From Bacillota bacterium (GTDB lineage: Bacteria > Bacillota > Clostridia > Lachnospirales > Lachnospiraceae), in assembly GCA_023411555.1 (NCBI GenBank), contig JAEYOQ010000047.1:28007-92006 (forward strand): a stretch of 64,000 nt of DNA. Direction: 5' to 3'. Positions within the stretch are counted from its first letter, which is position 1. The number at the start of each line of letters is the position of its first letter. The notes under the pieces are model-generated. The model did no database searches, had not been told where the DNA came from, and saw nothing but the letters and a program-made list of their open reading frames with translations. A program made the translations under genes and the position numbers. This document shows, in pieces, positions 25,629 through 35,052 of the stretch.

Positions 25629-25811
25629 CTACATTTCATCGACAAAACCTCTAGCACTAGAAGCTGTACACGTTTTACATATGGTAGATACACCCCTTGT
25701 TCTGTGTATCTGATGCTCATCTATATCAATATCGATTGCTATATAAACATCCGCTAAACATTTCACGCAGGGCCTGTCTTTCGAGAGATTCGCCCCTCTT
25801 CTCTTAGCCAT
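25629..25811 (-). CDS. Small protein with two CxxC pairs
   Basis: The 60-residue product MAKRRGANLS... has CVKC near residue 15 and CKTC near 46, the spacing of a small zinc ribbon, between basic ends. The start was chosen inside a longer frame because GGAGGA lies nine bases upstream of this ATG. I do not recognise the family. It is a single gene beside a methyltransferase remnant on the same strand. Confidence 0.6.
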   Translation of the reverse strand: MAKRRGANLSKDRPCVKCLADVYIAIDIDIDEHQIHRTRGVSTICKTCTASSARGFVDEM

Positions 25812-25896
25812 AAAAATAAATCCTCCGAGCTGGATGATTTTATTTTTCATCAGTTTGAATATTTCTACAAAATGGGGATACTATCCTATATTGGGC

Positions 25897-26065
25897 TTAG
25901 TGTTGTCGGCCATATCCGCATGCTAAGCTAAGAAAACATTCTTTACCGGTCAGGTTAAGGGTTTTAATAATAAAGTCCACTTGATTTTCGATATTATCCA
26001 CCCATGATTGATTTTTAATATCAAGGTCCATCTATTTTATATCAATCTGCTTGTTGAGCTTTCAT
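25897..26065 (-). pseudogene. N-terminal fragment of a class I SAM-dependent methyltransferase
   Basis: A start codon with a perfect AGGAGG site opens at 26065 (MKAQQAD, then a stop), and in a shifted frame the sequence continues as DLDIKNQSWVDNIENQVDF and LNLTGKECFLSLACGYGRQ before another stop. The LxLACGxGR pattern is motif I of class I methyltransferases that bind S-adenosylmethionine. A frameshift near the start and loss of everything after motif I make it non-functional. Confidence 0.7.
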
Positions 26066-26281
26066 AAAGATCCTCCTGCAAAAAATATCATATGTATTTC
26101 GTGTTTCTTAAATTATGTCCGTAATGTAATAAATGTAATTTGAAGTTATCAGAATTTCATTTAATGATAACGTCAGTTTTTATTATCCTATACCATATTT
26201 TGTAACATACGATTTTTAACAACAATAAAAAAGAGAATCTCCTATGGATGTAATAATACACTTATATCATACGAACTTAAT

Positions 26282-27010
26282 TTACAATATACATGATTCG
26301 TAATTATTACATAGCTTACTTATGATTGAATTTTTGACCAAATATGCTTCGCCAAAGATTTCTGCATGATTATCTTGTATTAATATGTGTGTTCCATCGA
26401 CAAGTGCGTAAATATTTATTCTATGACTATGCGGCAATACATAAGTTGCCCACGCATCTAATCCACTCTCTAGATTGTAATTTCTCTCATTTGGTTTATA
26501 GTGAGGAACAATATTTATATCAGTATATCCAAGGCCTTTGATAAAGTTCGGATTTCCAATTTGCTCATCAAGTTCAGGAAAATCAAAAACTATATCAGCC
26601 AAATTCATTGAACCAGCACTCATTCCAACAATAATCCCATCATAATTGATCAATTCTTGCTTTAAGTGAATATTGTTAAAAAAAGTATTTTGGCGTGGCA
26701 ATTCACCCCCGCCTAAAATAATGATATCTGCAGCTTTAATTATTTCATGAACTTTTGTGTGATTTCTATCATCTACTAAGATACAGTTCTTAAATTTTAA
26801 ATCACTATTATCAAATGCCTTGTGGTATAAATCAGCATAAAAATCATTGATATCGTGTGCTATGGGATTGCTTGGAAGGTAAACAAAATTATCAAAACCT
26901 TTTTTATGATATTCCTTTAGCTGAGTGACAAAATTATTGATATTATTTAATTTTGGTGAAATATCTTTCATATCTTCAAGTGGCATACTTGATAAAAATA
27001 TCGTATTCAT
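26282..27010 (-). CDS. Peptidase S51 (PepE-like) family protein
   Basis: The 242-residue protein has a class I glutamine amidotransferase-like fold with the S51 nucleophile elbow GMSAGSMN (Ser near residue 131) and the preceding GGGELPRQN block, then HYKPNER and a C-terminal EIFGEAY strand. Relatives are alpha-aspartyl dipeptidase and cyanophycinase-type serine peptidases. GAGGT precedes the ATG. It is divergent from the GIY-YIG gene at 27220, and the two probably share the 27 kb promoter region. Confidence 0.85.
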   Translation of the reverse strand: MNTIFLSSMPLEDMKDISPKLNNINNFVTQLKEYHKKGFDNFVYLPSNPIAHDINDFYADLYHKAFDNSDLKFKNCILVDDRNHTKVHEIIKAADIIILGGGELPRQNTFFNNIHLKQELINYDGIIVGMSAGSMNLADIVFDFPELDEQIGNPNFIKGLGYTDINIVPHYKPNERNYNLESGLDAWATYVLPHSHRINIYALVDGTHILIQDNHAEIFGEAYLVKNSIISKLCNNYESCIL

Positions 27011-27133
27011 ATCGATTTTACCTCACTTTTCTGAGAAGTATTTAATTAATGTAATGACCGTGGAGTTATAAACTAAAAAAGCCTTTGACTAGAGGTCGCA
27101 AGATAGACTTTCTAGGATCCCTATGTTATGATA

Positions 27134-27162
27134 TTGACACATACGATTACAGGTTATGTATT
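27134..27162 (+). promoter_or_regulatory. Promoter inside the apparent 5' end of the GIY-YIG frame
   Basis: TTGACA at 27134-27139 and TGTATT at 27157-27162 have 17 bases between them. The position inside the open frame argues that translation begins at the later ATG (27220). Confidence 0.5.
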
Positions 27163-27219
27163 TTGAAGTATGATAAGGATCATAATTTATATATTTATCA
27201 GGAGAACAAATGGAAGCCT

Positions 27220-28182
27220 ATGGAGCATAAATATATTACGAAGGAAAAGCTAAAGCAGATTCCCAAACTCCCCGGAATCTATAAAATGCTTGATTCCAGA
27301 GGGGTAATCATGTATATCGGTAAAAGCAAGTGCCTTCAAAATAGAGTCCGGTCATATTTTACCGATAGGCCGAAGTGGGAAAAGATTAGCCGTATGGTAT
27401 CCATGATTAGGGATATTGAATATATCGTTACCGATACTCATCTGGAAGCCAGGTTGCTGGAATGCACCTTAATCAAACAATATCAACCACGTTTTAACGC
27501 TCTAATGAAAAATGATCAGCGCTATTTTTATATCCAGGTAGAAAATTATAACAAATACCATCCTTTATCCATTACCGGAGAACGAACAGATCTTTCCTTC
27601 GGGCCCTTTCGAAGTAAATATGCCTTCAACCAATATCTGGACATGCTGAAAAACATTTATCCCATTACCAAAGTGGACGATCGATACGAGCTCGAATATC
27701 ACATGTTTCCGGTCACGATGGATGAGGACACCTTTCTACTCAACCGGGCCATACTGCTGGAGTTATTTAACTCAGAACCTCATCTCCTTCTCTTAATAGA
27801 GACTCTGCAGTCGAAGCTGGAGGAAGCCGCTATCTCCTATCATTATGAGCTTGCTTCCGTCTATCGAGATTTGATTGTCTTTTTTCGGATGATAAAAAAC
27901 GGCCTCAATGGCTATCGAAACCTAATATCAAGAAATATATTGCTAAAGCTTCCTCTAGATCAGGGATATAAGCTGTTTTATATCTCAGAGGGTAGCATTG
28001 TGAATAGTATCATAACAGAGGATCCCACACAGGATATTATAAATCGCTTCCTACTTGATAGCACATTAAATATACCACTCTTTCAAGCTCCGCAAGAGAA
28101 TGAGAAGGCATGGATTGATTACCGGGATATTCTGTATTCTGAAATCACAGACCTATCTGAGGAAATGGTTGAATTCTTATAA
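27220..28182 (+). CDS. GIY-YIG nuclease, short UvrC-like protein
   Basis: The 320-residue protein has the GIY-YIG domain near its N-terminus: LPGIYKMLDSRGVIMYIGKS followed by LQNRVRSYF and the ECTLIKQYQPRFN block with the metal-binding Glu. UvrC itself is near 600 residues; this protein lacks the UvrB-binding, RNase H-like nuclease and helix-hairpin-helix parts, so it resembles Cho-type endonucleases that make a single 3' incision. The frame is open from 27085 (TTG), but the promoter at 27134 favours the ATG here; AGGAG is 15 bases away, so the start is uncertain. Its stop codon directly abuts that of the convergent PAP2 gene. Confidence 0.78.
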   Translation: MEHKYITKEKLKQIPKLPGIYKMLDSRGVIMYIGKSKCLQNRVRSYFTDRPKWEKISRMVSMIRDIEYIVTDTHLEARLLECTLIKQYQPRFNALMKNDQRYFYIQVENYNKYHPLSITGERTDLSFGPFRSKYAFNQYLDMLKNIYPITKVDDRYELEYHMFPVTMDEDTFLLNRAILLELFNSEPHLLLLIETLQSKLEEAAISYHYELASVYRDLIVFFRMIKNGLNGYRNLISRNILLKLPLDQGYKLFYISEGSIVNSIITEDPTQDIINRFLLDSTLNIPLFQAPQENEKAWIDYRDILYSEITDLSEEMVEFL

Positions 28183-29013
28183 CTAATCGATAAAACGATG
28201 CTTTGAATTCATAGTTGTATAGAGTGTAACACCCAGGACGGCGCCCATGGTAACATCTGATGCAAAATGAGCACCGATAATAACACGGCTTAATGCTACC
28301 AATACAATCCAGAGAATGCACATTATCGTGAGTGCTTTTTCTTTTCCTCTAAATTTCTCACTGAGCCTGGGTAAATACAGTAGAATCAAGGTACCGCAGG
28401 AGTTAAAGGTATGTCCTGATGGGAAGGAACGACTACCGGTGATCCCCTGAGGTAGATACCAGGGTGTAAATTGAAGATGCGGATCAATCATTTCCCGATA
28501 GCGCATTCTGCCCCATGGTACTTTAATCACAGAAGAAATCACCTGAGCAGCGATGAAATAAATAATACAATATACCGCAAAACGTTTTACCTTTTCTATA
28601 TTTTCCTGCTTCACCTTTATTGCAAACGGAATGCAGATCAGGACAGGAATAATAATCAATATAACCATCCATGGCCCAGACGCCTTTTCTCCGGTAATAT
28701 ATTCCGTCAGATATCTTACCCATTGATGGAGTGTAAACATCCCACCGATTATCATGCCAGGTATCATTAATATCCGAATGATAATGATTCTGGTTAACTT
28801 CTCCTGTTTCAGATGAATAAACAGGAATACCGTGGAAAAGCAAAACATTATGAATAAGGGGGCCTCCCCAAAGGTTTCAAAGAAACGCCCAAACAAACTT
28901 TTCTGGTTCACAACTGCCAATGAAATCTGCAAATCGGTAAATGCAAATATTAACATTAAGATGGCTGCCACTATGTAAAAGTATATCCTATGTATTCGCT
29001 TCATATCGATCAT
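28183..29013 (-). CDS. PAP2 superfamily membrane phosphatase
   Basis: The 276-residue protein has about seven hydrophobic helices and the three phosphatase motifs: KVPWGRMRYR, SFPSGHTFNS and SRVIIGAHFASD. Enzymes of this kind dephosphorylate undecaprenyl diphosphate or phosphatidic acid at the outer membrane face. It follows MurC and a small frame on the same strand, which suits a role in the lipid carrier cycle of wall synthesis. AGGAG lies seven bases before the ATG. No intergenic base separates its stop from that of the GIY-YIG gene. Confidence 0.9.
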   Translation of the reverse strand: MIDMKRIHRIYFYIVAAILMLIFAFTDLQISLAVVNQKSLFGRFFETFGEAPLFIMFCFSTVFLFIHLKQEKLTRIIIIRILMIPGMIIGGMFTLHQWVRYLTEYITGEKASGPWMVILIIIPVLICIPFAIKVKQENIEKVKRFAVYCIIYFIAAQVISSVIKVPWGRMRYREMIDPHLQFTPWYLPQGITGSRSFPSGHTFNSCGTLILLYLPRLSEKFRGKEKALTIMCILWIVLVALSRVIIGAHFASDVTMGAVLGVTLYTTMNSKHRFID

Positions 29014-29032
29014 ATCATCACTCCTATTTGTG

Positions 29033-29215
29033 TTAAAAACCCGATTCTCCCTGATAACTCCTTAGAAAGCACATTAACCAATGAGCTGGTATGGACTCCA
29101 CACCGTATCCGGCTGATTTTAATACATTACTAATATTTCTGATTAGATGTCGGTCCATTTCCTTGAAGTCCTTCCCAAATCTTGCGCTCACCTTATCTAG
29201 TTCGTCCCAATCCAC
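29033..29215 (-). CDS. Small protein of unknown function behind murC
   Basis: This 60-codon frame starts with GTG (DWDELDKVSARFGKDFKEMD...) without a visible ribosome binding site. In the same frame readable sequence continues upstream and overlaps the end of murC (VEGSIVNTAVLFFQIVYSCL), so either a rare start such as ATT near 29250 is used, or this is the tail of a gene whose front was lost. It has a globular-looking, amphipathic composition. No family was recognised. PAP2 follows 20 bases later. Confidence 0.4.
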   Translation of the reverse strand: MDWDELDKVSARFGKDFKEMDRHLIRNISNVLKSAGYGVESIPAHWLMCFLRSYQGESGF

Positions 29216-29256
29216 CAGACAACTATATACAATCTGGAAGAAAAGAACGGCAGTAT

Positions 29257-30678
29257 TTACAATGCTGCCTTCAACCGTTCTATAATTAATTTGGTAAATT
29301 GATAGGAATTACCGGCACCAAAGACTACGATAATATCGCCCTGCCCTGCTTTTGAAGAAATCGCTTCTGCGACCTTATGATAATCTTCAATATATGTAGC
29401 CTTGCCATCCTCTACTTCGCTAATTAGGGATTTCATATCAACGGGATCTAGGTTCTTATTGATCTCCCTGCCAACATAAGTTTTTGTCACGATAGCTTCA
29501 TCAGCTTTGTTCAGAGCAGCTATGAACTCCTTATAGAATAATCTCAATCTTGATATCTGATGCGGTTCCAGTATTGCATATAGTTTTCTGCCTGGATACG
29601 TAGTCCGAAATGTATCAAGGACTGCAGCAATCGCTGTGGGATGATGGCCATAATCGTCAAATACTTTAATGCCATTTACTTCAGCCACTAATTCCGTTCT
29701 TCTTCCGATCCCCTTGTATTCCCAAAATACTCTCTTTAGTGTCTCTACAGATATCCCTAAGTGGAATGCAGCACAAAGAACCCCTAAGGAATTTGATACA
29801 TTATGTTCCCCTAGCAGGCCTAATGTAAACCTATCCATAATGTCTGGTCCGTGAACCTCAAAGTTTACACCGTTTTCTGTAAAGCTACTTATTTCACCCT
29901 GATACTCCGCACTGAAAGGATAATCGAACTTATCCTTTAGGTAATATCCAATGACCTTGACCTGATTATGACTAAGCCAATCCTTTAATTCAACCAGGAC
30001 CTCCCGGATACCCTGACTTTCTTCATTTACGACCAGAGTACCAGGATGCTGCATATTGCGAATAAATTGAATAAAAGCTCCTTTAAACTCATTGAAATCT
30101 TTGAAATACTCAGGATGATCCATCTCTATGTTATTGATTATGATGAATGATGGTGCATAGTTTAAAAAATTGCGATTAAACTCATCCGCCTCGCAGACAA
30201 AGTATTTCGAATCAGATAGCCGGAAACCGCCTCCCCAGGGTCTGTATATCGTTCCGGCTTCCACGATAGGATCCAAACCTCCCGCTTCCAGGGCTAATCC
30301 CATCAATACAGTCGTGGTTGACTTACCGTGGGTGCCTGCGATTGCGATGACGTATTTATCCTTCTGAAGGTATTTTCCCATAAATTCCTGCCAGGTCATT
30401 ACAATATTGCGCTTTCTTCCTTCAAGGAGCTCAGGGTGATCCGGATTAATGTCAAATACAGCAGGGGTTACTGCCAAGATGTCTACTCCTTCCAGATGCT
30501 CACTGCTATGACCTATCTGTATATCAATTCCACAATCTTGTAAGGCTTCGGTATAATAACTTGAGGCACTGCAATCACATCCTGTCACTTCAAAGCCTGA
30601 TCTTTTTGCTATTACTGCAATAGGCGCCATACCGCTCCCACCTATCCCCATGAAATGTACATGTAACTTTCCGTCCAT
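29257..30678 (-). CDS. murC: UDP-N-acetylmuramate--L-alanine ligase MurC
   Basis: This cytoplasmic Mur ligase adds L-Ala to UDP-MurNAc using ATP. The 473-residue protein has the N-terminal MGIGGSGM nucleotide-binding loop, the ATP loop GTHGKST at 115-121, the central ADEFNRNFL and NIEMDHPEYF blocks, and the C-terminal YGHHPTAI and EPHQISRLR blocks typical of MurC. Mpl is an alternative, but the pattern and length suit MurC. The start was chosen at the ATG with AGGAG eight bases upstream; the longer frame adds 23 residues without a binding site. Confidence 0.92.
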   Translation of the reverse strand: MDGKLHVHFMGIGGSGMAPIAVIAKRSGFEVTGCDCSASSYYTEALQDCGIDIQIGHSSEHLEGVDILAVTPAVFDINPDHPELLEGRKRNIVMTWQEFMGKYLQKDKYVIAIAGTHGKSTTTVLMGLALEAGGLDPIVEAGTIYRPWGGGFRLSDSKYFVCEADEFNRNFLNYAPSFIIINNIEMDHPEYFKDFNEFKGAFIQFIRNMQHPGTLVVNEESQGIREVLVELKDWLSHNQVKVIGYYLKDKFDYPFSAEYQGEISSFTENGVNFEVHGPDIMDRFTLGLLGEHNVSNSLGVLCAAFHLGISVETLKRVFWEYKGIGRRTELVAEVNGIKVFDDYGHHPTAIAAVLDTFRTTYPGRKLYAILEPHQISRLRLFYKEFIAALNKADEAIVTKTYVGREINKNLDPVDMKSLISEVEDGKATYIEDYHKVAEAISSKAGQGDIIVVFGAGNSYQFTKLIIERLKAAL

Positions 30679-30753
30679 ACTTATACTCCTATATATTTCT
30701 TTGTAACAATCAATATTCGCTAATCCTGAACATATGCTTGAAATCATATCACG

Positions 30754-31800
30754 TTAAGATTTTGAAAATACACTTGATACATAAGTACGCATGGTATCAA
30801 TCGTTTGTGAATTAGAACACATAAGTTCAACATATAATTTATTACCGGATTGAATAATTACTTCACCATATTCACACACCGGGACTTGTCTATTGCCTTT
30901 ATATCTCCTGTCTGGAGATCCATCTTTGTTTACCTTCAACCAGGTTTGTCTAACTACCTTCGCATCAGCCGGAACTGCACTGCTTTCAATAAAATTAGTC
31001 TTTTCGAGCTTTAGATCGATATCGGAATAGTTCAGTGCTCCAACCCTGCGACCATCTATTACCAGCAGTTTATCTGGCAGAAAAAGCAATTGCTTATTTT
31101 TTAACCGAAGTCCAAAAGGATTAATATTTGAATTCAAGAAATATGGCAATTTATTTATCGCTTTTGCTGGTATCCGGGTTACACCGGTCTTTGCACCACC
31201 ATGGGCTTTCGCATTCTGAATCTGAGCAGCTGTGATTATCTGCCAGAATTTCTTATTGGTATTCATACTCATCCAAATAGAATTGAATTGCTCAAACGCT
31301 ATTTTTGAGTCCTCGTCAAACTCATATTCCATGGTAACCACCAACTTGGTGTGAGTATATATTTTTAATACAATACCAGCCATACCTGTAATTATAAAGA
31401 TAGGTATGGCCGCAAGAAGAAACGTAAGTATGAGAATCGTACTAAGCAAATTTAGGTTTTGCACCTTCTTAAGACGATCAAGTAATTCTTTATATTCGGC
31501 CGGTTGATATTTACTCACATCTACGACTTCCATATTTTCCGCTGGCATAACATCATTAGGCCTTTGATTGGAGCTGCTATAGGAACCATTTTTCGCATTA
31601 TTCTGCGTTCTACGTTTTCCTGTTTCATCCACATAAGAGATTCCTGTTCCGGGTACTGATAGTGTACGCCTAGTTGTTCCTCTTGCAGTTTTTGTGATCC
31701 TGGCTCCTTTAACACCCCAACTGTACCCTATTCCCGACTTACTGATATTAACACGGAATCCTCCGCCTAAATTAATACTTTTTCTGTACCGAAATCCCAT
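30754..31800 (-). CDS. DUF4236 domain protein with membrane segments
   Basis: The 348-residue protein begins with the DUF4236 pattern MGFRYRKSINLGGGFRVNIS and SGIGYSWGVKGARITK, then a glycine/threonine-rich RTLSVPGTGISY stretch. A linker leads to one or two hydrophobic helices at about 120-150 and a C-terminal domain of about 190 residues, which is larger than in most family members. The function is unknown. The start has GGAGG five bases away and removes four residues from the longer frame. Confidence 0.8.
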   Translation of the reverse strand: MGFRYRKSINLGGGFRVNISKSGIGYSWGVKGARITKTARGTTRRTLSVPGTGISYVDETGKRRTQNNAKNGSYSSSNQRPNDVMPAENMEVVDVSKYQPAEYKELLDRLKKVQNLNLLSTILILTFLLAAIPIFIITGMAGIVLKIYTHTKLVVTMEYEFDEDSKIAFEQFNSIWMSMNTNKKFWQIITAAQIQNAKAHGGAKTGVTRIPAKAINKLPYFLNSNINPFGLRLKNKQLLFLPDKLLVIDGRRVGALNYSDIDLKLEKTNFIESSAVPADAKVVRQTWLKVNKDGSPDRRYKGNRQVPVCEYGEVIIQSGNKLYVELMCSNSQTIDTMRTYVSSVFSKS

Positions 31801-31985
31801 AAAAACCTCCATGATAAATCGCAGCGATATTAGTAGACAATAATTTATCCTTGTACTCTCTCCTATTATCCCCGCTTCTTATCACTTCAATCTTTTAATC
31901 ACCTAAGTCTTCTGATGTTTTCAATAATAGCTTCTTATATTTCCTTAAACGTAGATTCATCGATTGTTTGGTACGGCAGGTCTTT

Positions 31986-32372
31986 CTATACGAACAAACA
32001 CCACCAAACTCCATATCGATCAATCAGCTCCACACCACAAGGACTAAAAAAGAGTTCATTAAAGGGGGTAATAATCGTACTTCCCTCAAGAAGTGTCTCA
32101 TATGCTCTTTTTACCTTCTCCTCCTGTCCTTCCCCAAACTGAATACAGAATTGCATTGTGTTACCCGTAATTCTATTTTCACCACCTGCTCGCGTATCGT
32201 CATTGGCCTCACCAATTGCAATAGCTTGTCCGCAAACATCAAGCTCTCGATGAATGATCTTGCCATTCTCATCGACCTCCTGATAACCAACCTGAGCATC
32301 GAATGCTTTCTTATAAAGCTCGAAAGCAGCATCACTTCCTTTGACATAAATCTGAAGAATTGATCTGAACAT
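31986..32372 (-). CDS. VOC (PhnB-like) family protein
   Basis: The 128-residue protein has the PhnB/glyoxalase fold: QIYVKGSDAAFELYKKAF at the start, then MQFCIQFGEG and the closing LIDRYGVWW strand. PhnB-like proteins are metal-independent or divergent members of the vicinal oxygen chelate group. Function unknown; glyoxalase or dioxygenase-like activity is possible. AGGAGG precedes the ATG. Confidence 0.88.
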   Translation of the reverse strand: MFRSILQIYVKGSDAAFELYKKAFDAQVGYQEVDENGKIIHRELDVCGQAIAIGEANDDTRAGGENRITGNTMQFCIQFGEGQEEKVKRAYETLLEGSTIITPFNELFFSPCGVELIDRYGVWWCLFV

Positions 32373-32627
32373 AATATATCCTCCTACTTTTTCTCAATAT
32401 CGTAACATAATTAATTTATTTATAATATACTATTACATATTTTGCCATAAATAAGATCGAGATAATTTTCTACCATGTCCTAATTGGTTTGTCTTGACTC
32501 CCCGCTTCTTCTGATTGATTAACTTAAGTAAATATGAGTATAAAATATTAATTCTCATAAATTCTTCGCTTCTTATCCTATTAATCCTCCTGACTATCCA
32601 TCCCTTCCGGTTGTTGTCAAGAGAAAA

Positions 32628-33281
32628 TCACGATAGAAAGGGCCGAGCTAATCTATCTTTATAACCACCGTGCTTCCTTTGCATTGTATGCCAGCTTATC
32701 TTCGTGACACCAATTTTATCTAGCACATTCAGACACCGAACCTTTGATTTTGAAAGCTTATAAGGCTCAGCAAACGTCTTAATATACTTTTCAGAAAATA
32801 TACCAAGCCTCTCATATTCTCTACCAAACCCTGCAAATTCTTTTGCAAGCTTTTTAAACATATCTGGCATAAGAGCTATTCCGGCACACTCACCTTTGAT
32901 AACCGTACCAAGGGAATTGTAGTTCAAGCTTCGCAACAGACAAGTAAAATATTTGCAGAAGATCTCACTTTCAGACGATTCCGGATATCCTGATTGGATG
33001 ATTAATCCATAGGACTGAGGACGGTCAGCAGGAGGAAGCTGATCCAAGAATTCTATGACAATCCCAGGCACAGCATGTATATAATTTGGTGTGACTAGAA
33101 TAACATGGTCAAAGTTTTTTATGTAATTTACAAGATTTGTTGTATCCTCAGCAGCGATGGAACGTATTTCACATGGCTGTTCCATCTCGCTCACGAATGC
33201 TTTTGCAAGAAAATAGCTTCCGCTTTTTTCTGTATTTCCTTTTGGTGAACCATTTAATATAATAGTTTTCATCTCTAGCAT
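32628..33281 (-). CDS. Flavodoxin-like NAD(P)H-dependent FMN reductase family protein
   Basis: The 217-residue protein opens with LNGSPKGNTEKSGSYFLAK, the FMN phosphate-binding loop of NADPH-dependent FMN reductases, and has VILVTPNYIHAVPG as the second flavin contact. Its start overlaps the stop of the upstream gene (ATGCTAG), and an internal ATG three codons later is an alternative start. The two overlapping flavodoxin-type genes probably form one functional unit, perhaps a redox pair. Confidence 0.82.
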   Translation of the reverse strand: MLEMKTIILNGSPKGNTEKSGSYFLAKAFVSEMEQPCEIRSIAAEDTTNLVNYIKNFDHVILVTPNYIHAVPGIVIEFLDQLPPADRPQSYGLIIQSGYPESSESEIFCKYFTCLLRSLNYNSLGTVIKGECAGIALMPDMFKKLAKEFAGFGREYERLGIFSEKYIKTFAEPYKLSKSKVRCLNVLDKIGVTKISWHTMQRKHGGYKDRLARPFLS

Positions 33282-33751
33282 ACCTCGCTTTCAACAAAAG
33301 CCGATATTGGCTTTATAGTAATATTCTTTGAATAAAACTGATCAAATACCTTATAGATATAATCGTAAAAAATTTGTTGGTAATCATCATTTTCAAATTC
33401 TCCTGCGTAGTAGAACTCAATATCCGGGTATTTTTCATATCTACGCGAATGCTTTGTTCCGCCATTCTCAAATACACAATAGGGAAGAAAATGGGGAATC
33501 ATTCTATCTAGAAGTGTTTTAAGGTTCCCACTGATAAACCCTCTTTGTAGTTTTACTAGAAACACTGCCTTATCTGCAGATAGATAATTGTAATAAAAAT
33601 CGTCCAGGTCTTTGTGTACACATCTTCCCGGTGCTGTCCACCAACAGTTCCAGCAACCCAAACAGCCTTTAACCTTCAATGCTGTCAAATCCAATACCTT
33701 TGCGTACGATGGACTAGGTACTTCAATTTCCTTAATAACAACTGTTTTCAT
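33275..33751 (-). CDS. Flavodoxin-like protein with CxxCxxC motif
   Basis: The 158-residue protein resembles the iron-sulfur flavoprotein/NADPH-FMN reductase group: KGCLGCWNCWWTAPGRCVHKDD-like cysteines near residues 30-44, then a flavin segment VKLQRGFISGNLKTLLDRM. It lacks the usual N-terminal GSPR-type phosphate loop, though GAGAG precedes its ATG, so the protein is either a divergent short form or depends on its partner downstream, with which it overlaps by seven bases. Confidence 0.75.
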   Translation of the reverse strand: MKTVVIKEIEVPSPSYAKVLDLTALKVKGCLGCWNCWWTAPGRCVHKDLDDFYYNYLSADKAVFLVKLQRGFISGNLKTLLDRMIPHFLPYCVFENGGTKHSRRYEKYPDIEFYYAGEFENDDYQQIFYDYIYKVFDQFYSKNITIKPISAFVESEVC

Positions 33752-33829
33752 AATACTTTCTCTCCCTTTTCTATTAAATTACTGCCTTTGAGCAAATATA
33801 TTAACTCATTCACCCATAGGATCATATGT

Positions 33830-33895
33830 TCAAAAATCTTCTATGCTGCTATAACTGTCAATCACAGATTGTTCCATTTCTATGTTAAATATTTC
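33830..33895 (-). pseudogene. 5' fragment of a duplicated GNAT gene
   Basis: This stretch reads EIFNIEMEQSVIDSYSSIED then F and a stop. It aligns codon by codon with residues 4-25 of the intact GNAT protein at 34064-34831 (EIINIAMQQSAIESNCSMED then F). The match is at the same reading frame and orientation, but no more of the gene remains and no start codon is in frame. It is the remnant of a tandem paralogue. Confidence 0.65.
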
Positions 33896-34063
33896 ACATT
33901 ATGTAATAAAGTCTTCTCCTAATTCATCCAAATGTATCAAATCATTCTTACGAGCATTTTTATTCAACAGGTTTCAGAATAATTCCCGAATATCGGACTT
34001 GTTTTAGGCAGGGTAACATTATCATATATTAGTCGGTGGATTTCATTAACCGTCTCCTTGATC

Positions 34064-34831
34064 CTATTTATTCATATCAGTGATAAAATTATTGCTTTTT
34101 ACAGTAAGTTGTACCCAAGACGGTTTAAATCCACTTTTTATTGCGTTGCGAACCGATTTTAGGTTCGACCATGCACAGCAATAGAAGGGAACCATCCTTC
34201 TGTTTAAAATCTCTATAGCAAGCTTGCTCGTAAGACTGGAAGCAATGCCCTGTCTTCTATACTCAGGCAGTACATCTACCCCTATCTGCCACATGGTATC
34301 GCAATCTGCAGAGCACCCCGCAAGTCCGATAAGCTTTCCTTTATCATAGGCTCCCACAGCTAATACATCTAATTGCTTACGTTTTGCACACAGCGCATTA
34401 CCCCATTCCGGTAAATAATATGCTGCGAATTGATCTGGTTCCATAACCCGTGTTTCATACTTACATTCAATTGGTTTTAAAACATCCATATCCGGTAGGA
34501 AGTACTCTGCCATAAAGCAAACGTCTAAGTTAAATGGCTTTAGTTTTTCACTCAATGTATGTAGATTAGGTGTTTCAAAGCAATGCTCTACCGGATATTT
34601 CCCTATATAATCACTTACTATATCCGCTAATTCTTCCGAGACAGAAGCTACTATATTACTACCATAGGAGGTTAGATCACAGTAAAAAGGCAGCTCCAAA
34701 TATTTTCTGGCTCCTGGATTTTTCTTAGATATAACTACTTTGTTTTCGGTCTTCTTAAAATCTTCCATACTGCAATTACTTTCAATCGCAGACTGTTGCA
34801 TTGCAATGTTAATAATTTCACTATTTGTCAT
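34064..34831 (-). CDS. GNAT family N-acetyltransferase, two-part
   Basis: The 255-residue protein has an N-terminal domain of about 130 residues without known signature and a C-terminal GNAT domain with VDVLPEYRRQGIASSLTSKLAIEIL (motif A) and FYCCAWSNLKSVRNAIKSGF (motif B). The substrate is unknown. A GGAGGAG site precedes the ATG. A 66-base copy of its 5' end lies downstream at 33830, pointing to a former tandem duplication. Confidence 0.85.
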   Translation of the reverse strand: MTNSEIINIAMQQSAIESNCSMEDFKKTENKVVISKKNPGARKYLELPFYCDLTSYGSNIVASVSEELADIVSDYIGKYPVEHCFETPNLHTLSEKLKPFNLDVCFMAEYFLPDMDVLKPIECKYETRVMEPDQFAAYYLPEWGNALCAKRKQLDVLAVGAYDKGKLIGLAGCSADCDTMWQIGVDVLPEYRRQGIASSLTSKLAIEILNRRMVPFYCCAWSNLKSVRNAIKSGFKPSWVQLTVKSNNFITDMNK

Positions 34832-35052
34832 AATGACTCCTCCTGCATTGAATTGTATTATACATTATTTAACCTATTTCTATTAACTCTTTATTAATAT
34901 GGTAACATGATTCGCAGATTATTGCCATACTTTCCCATCACATTAGTAAAAGTATGGGATAGCATCTTTATTTACTTTATACATTCATAAATAACGTGTA
35001 TAATATAAACTGGTAAGTATATCCAAGGTAAATTTTCATATTGACTTTGGTC

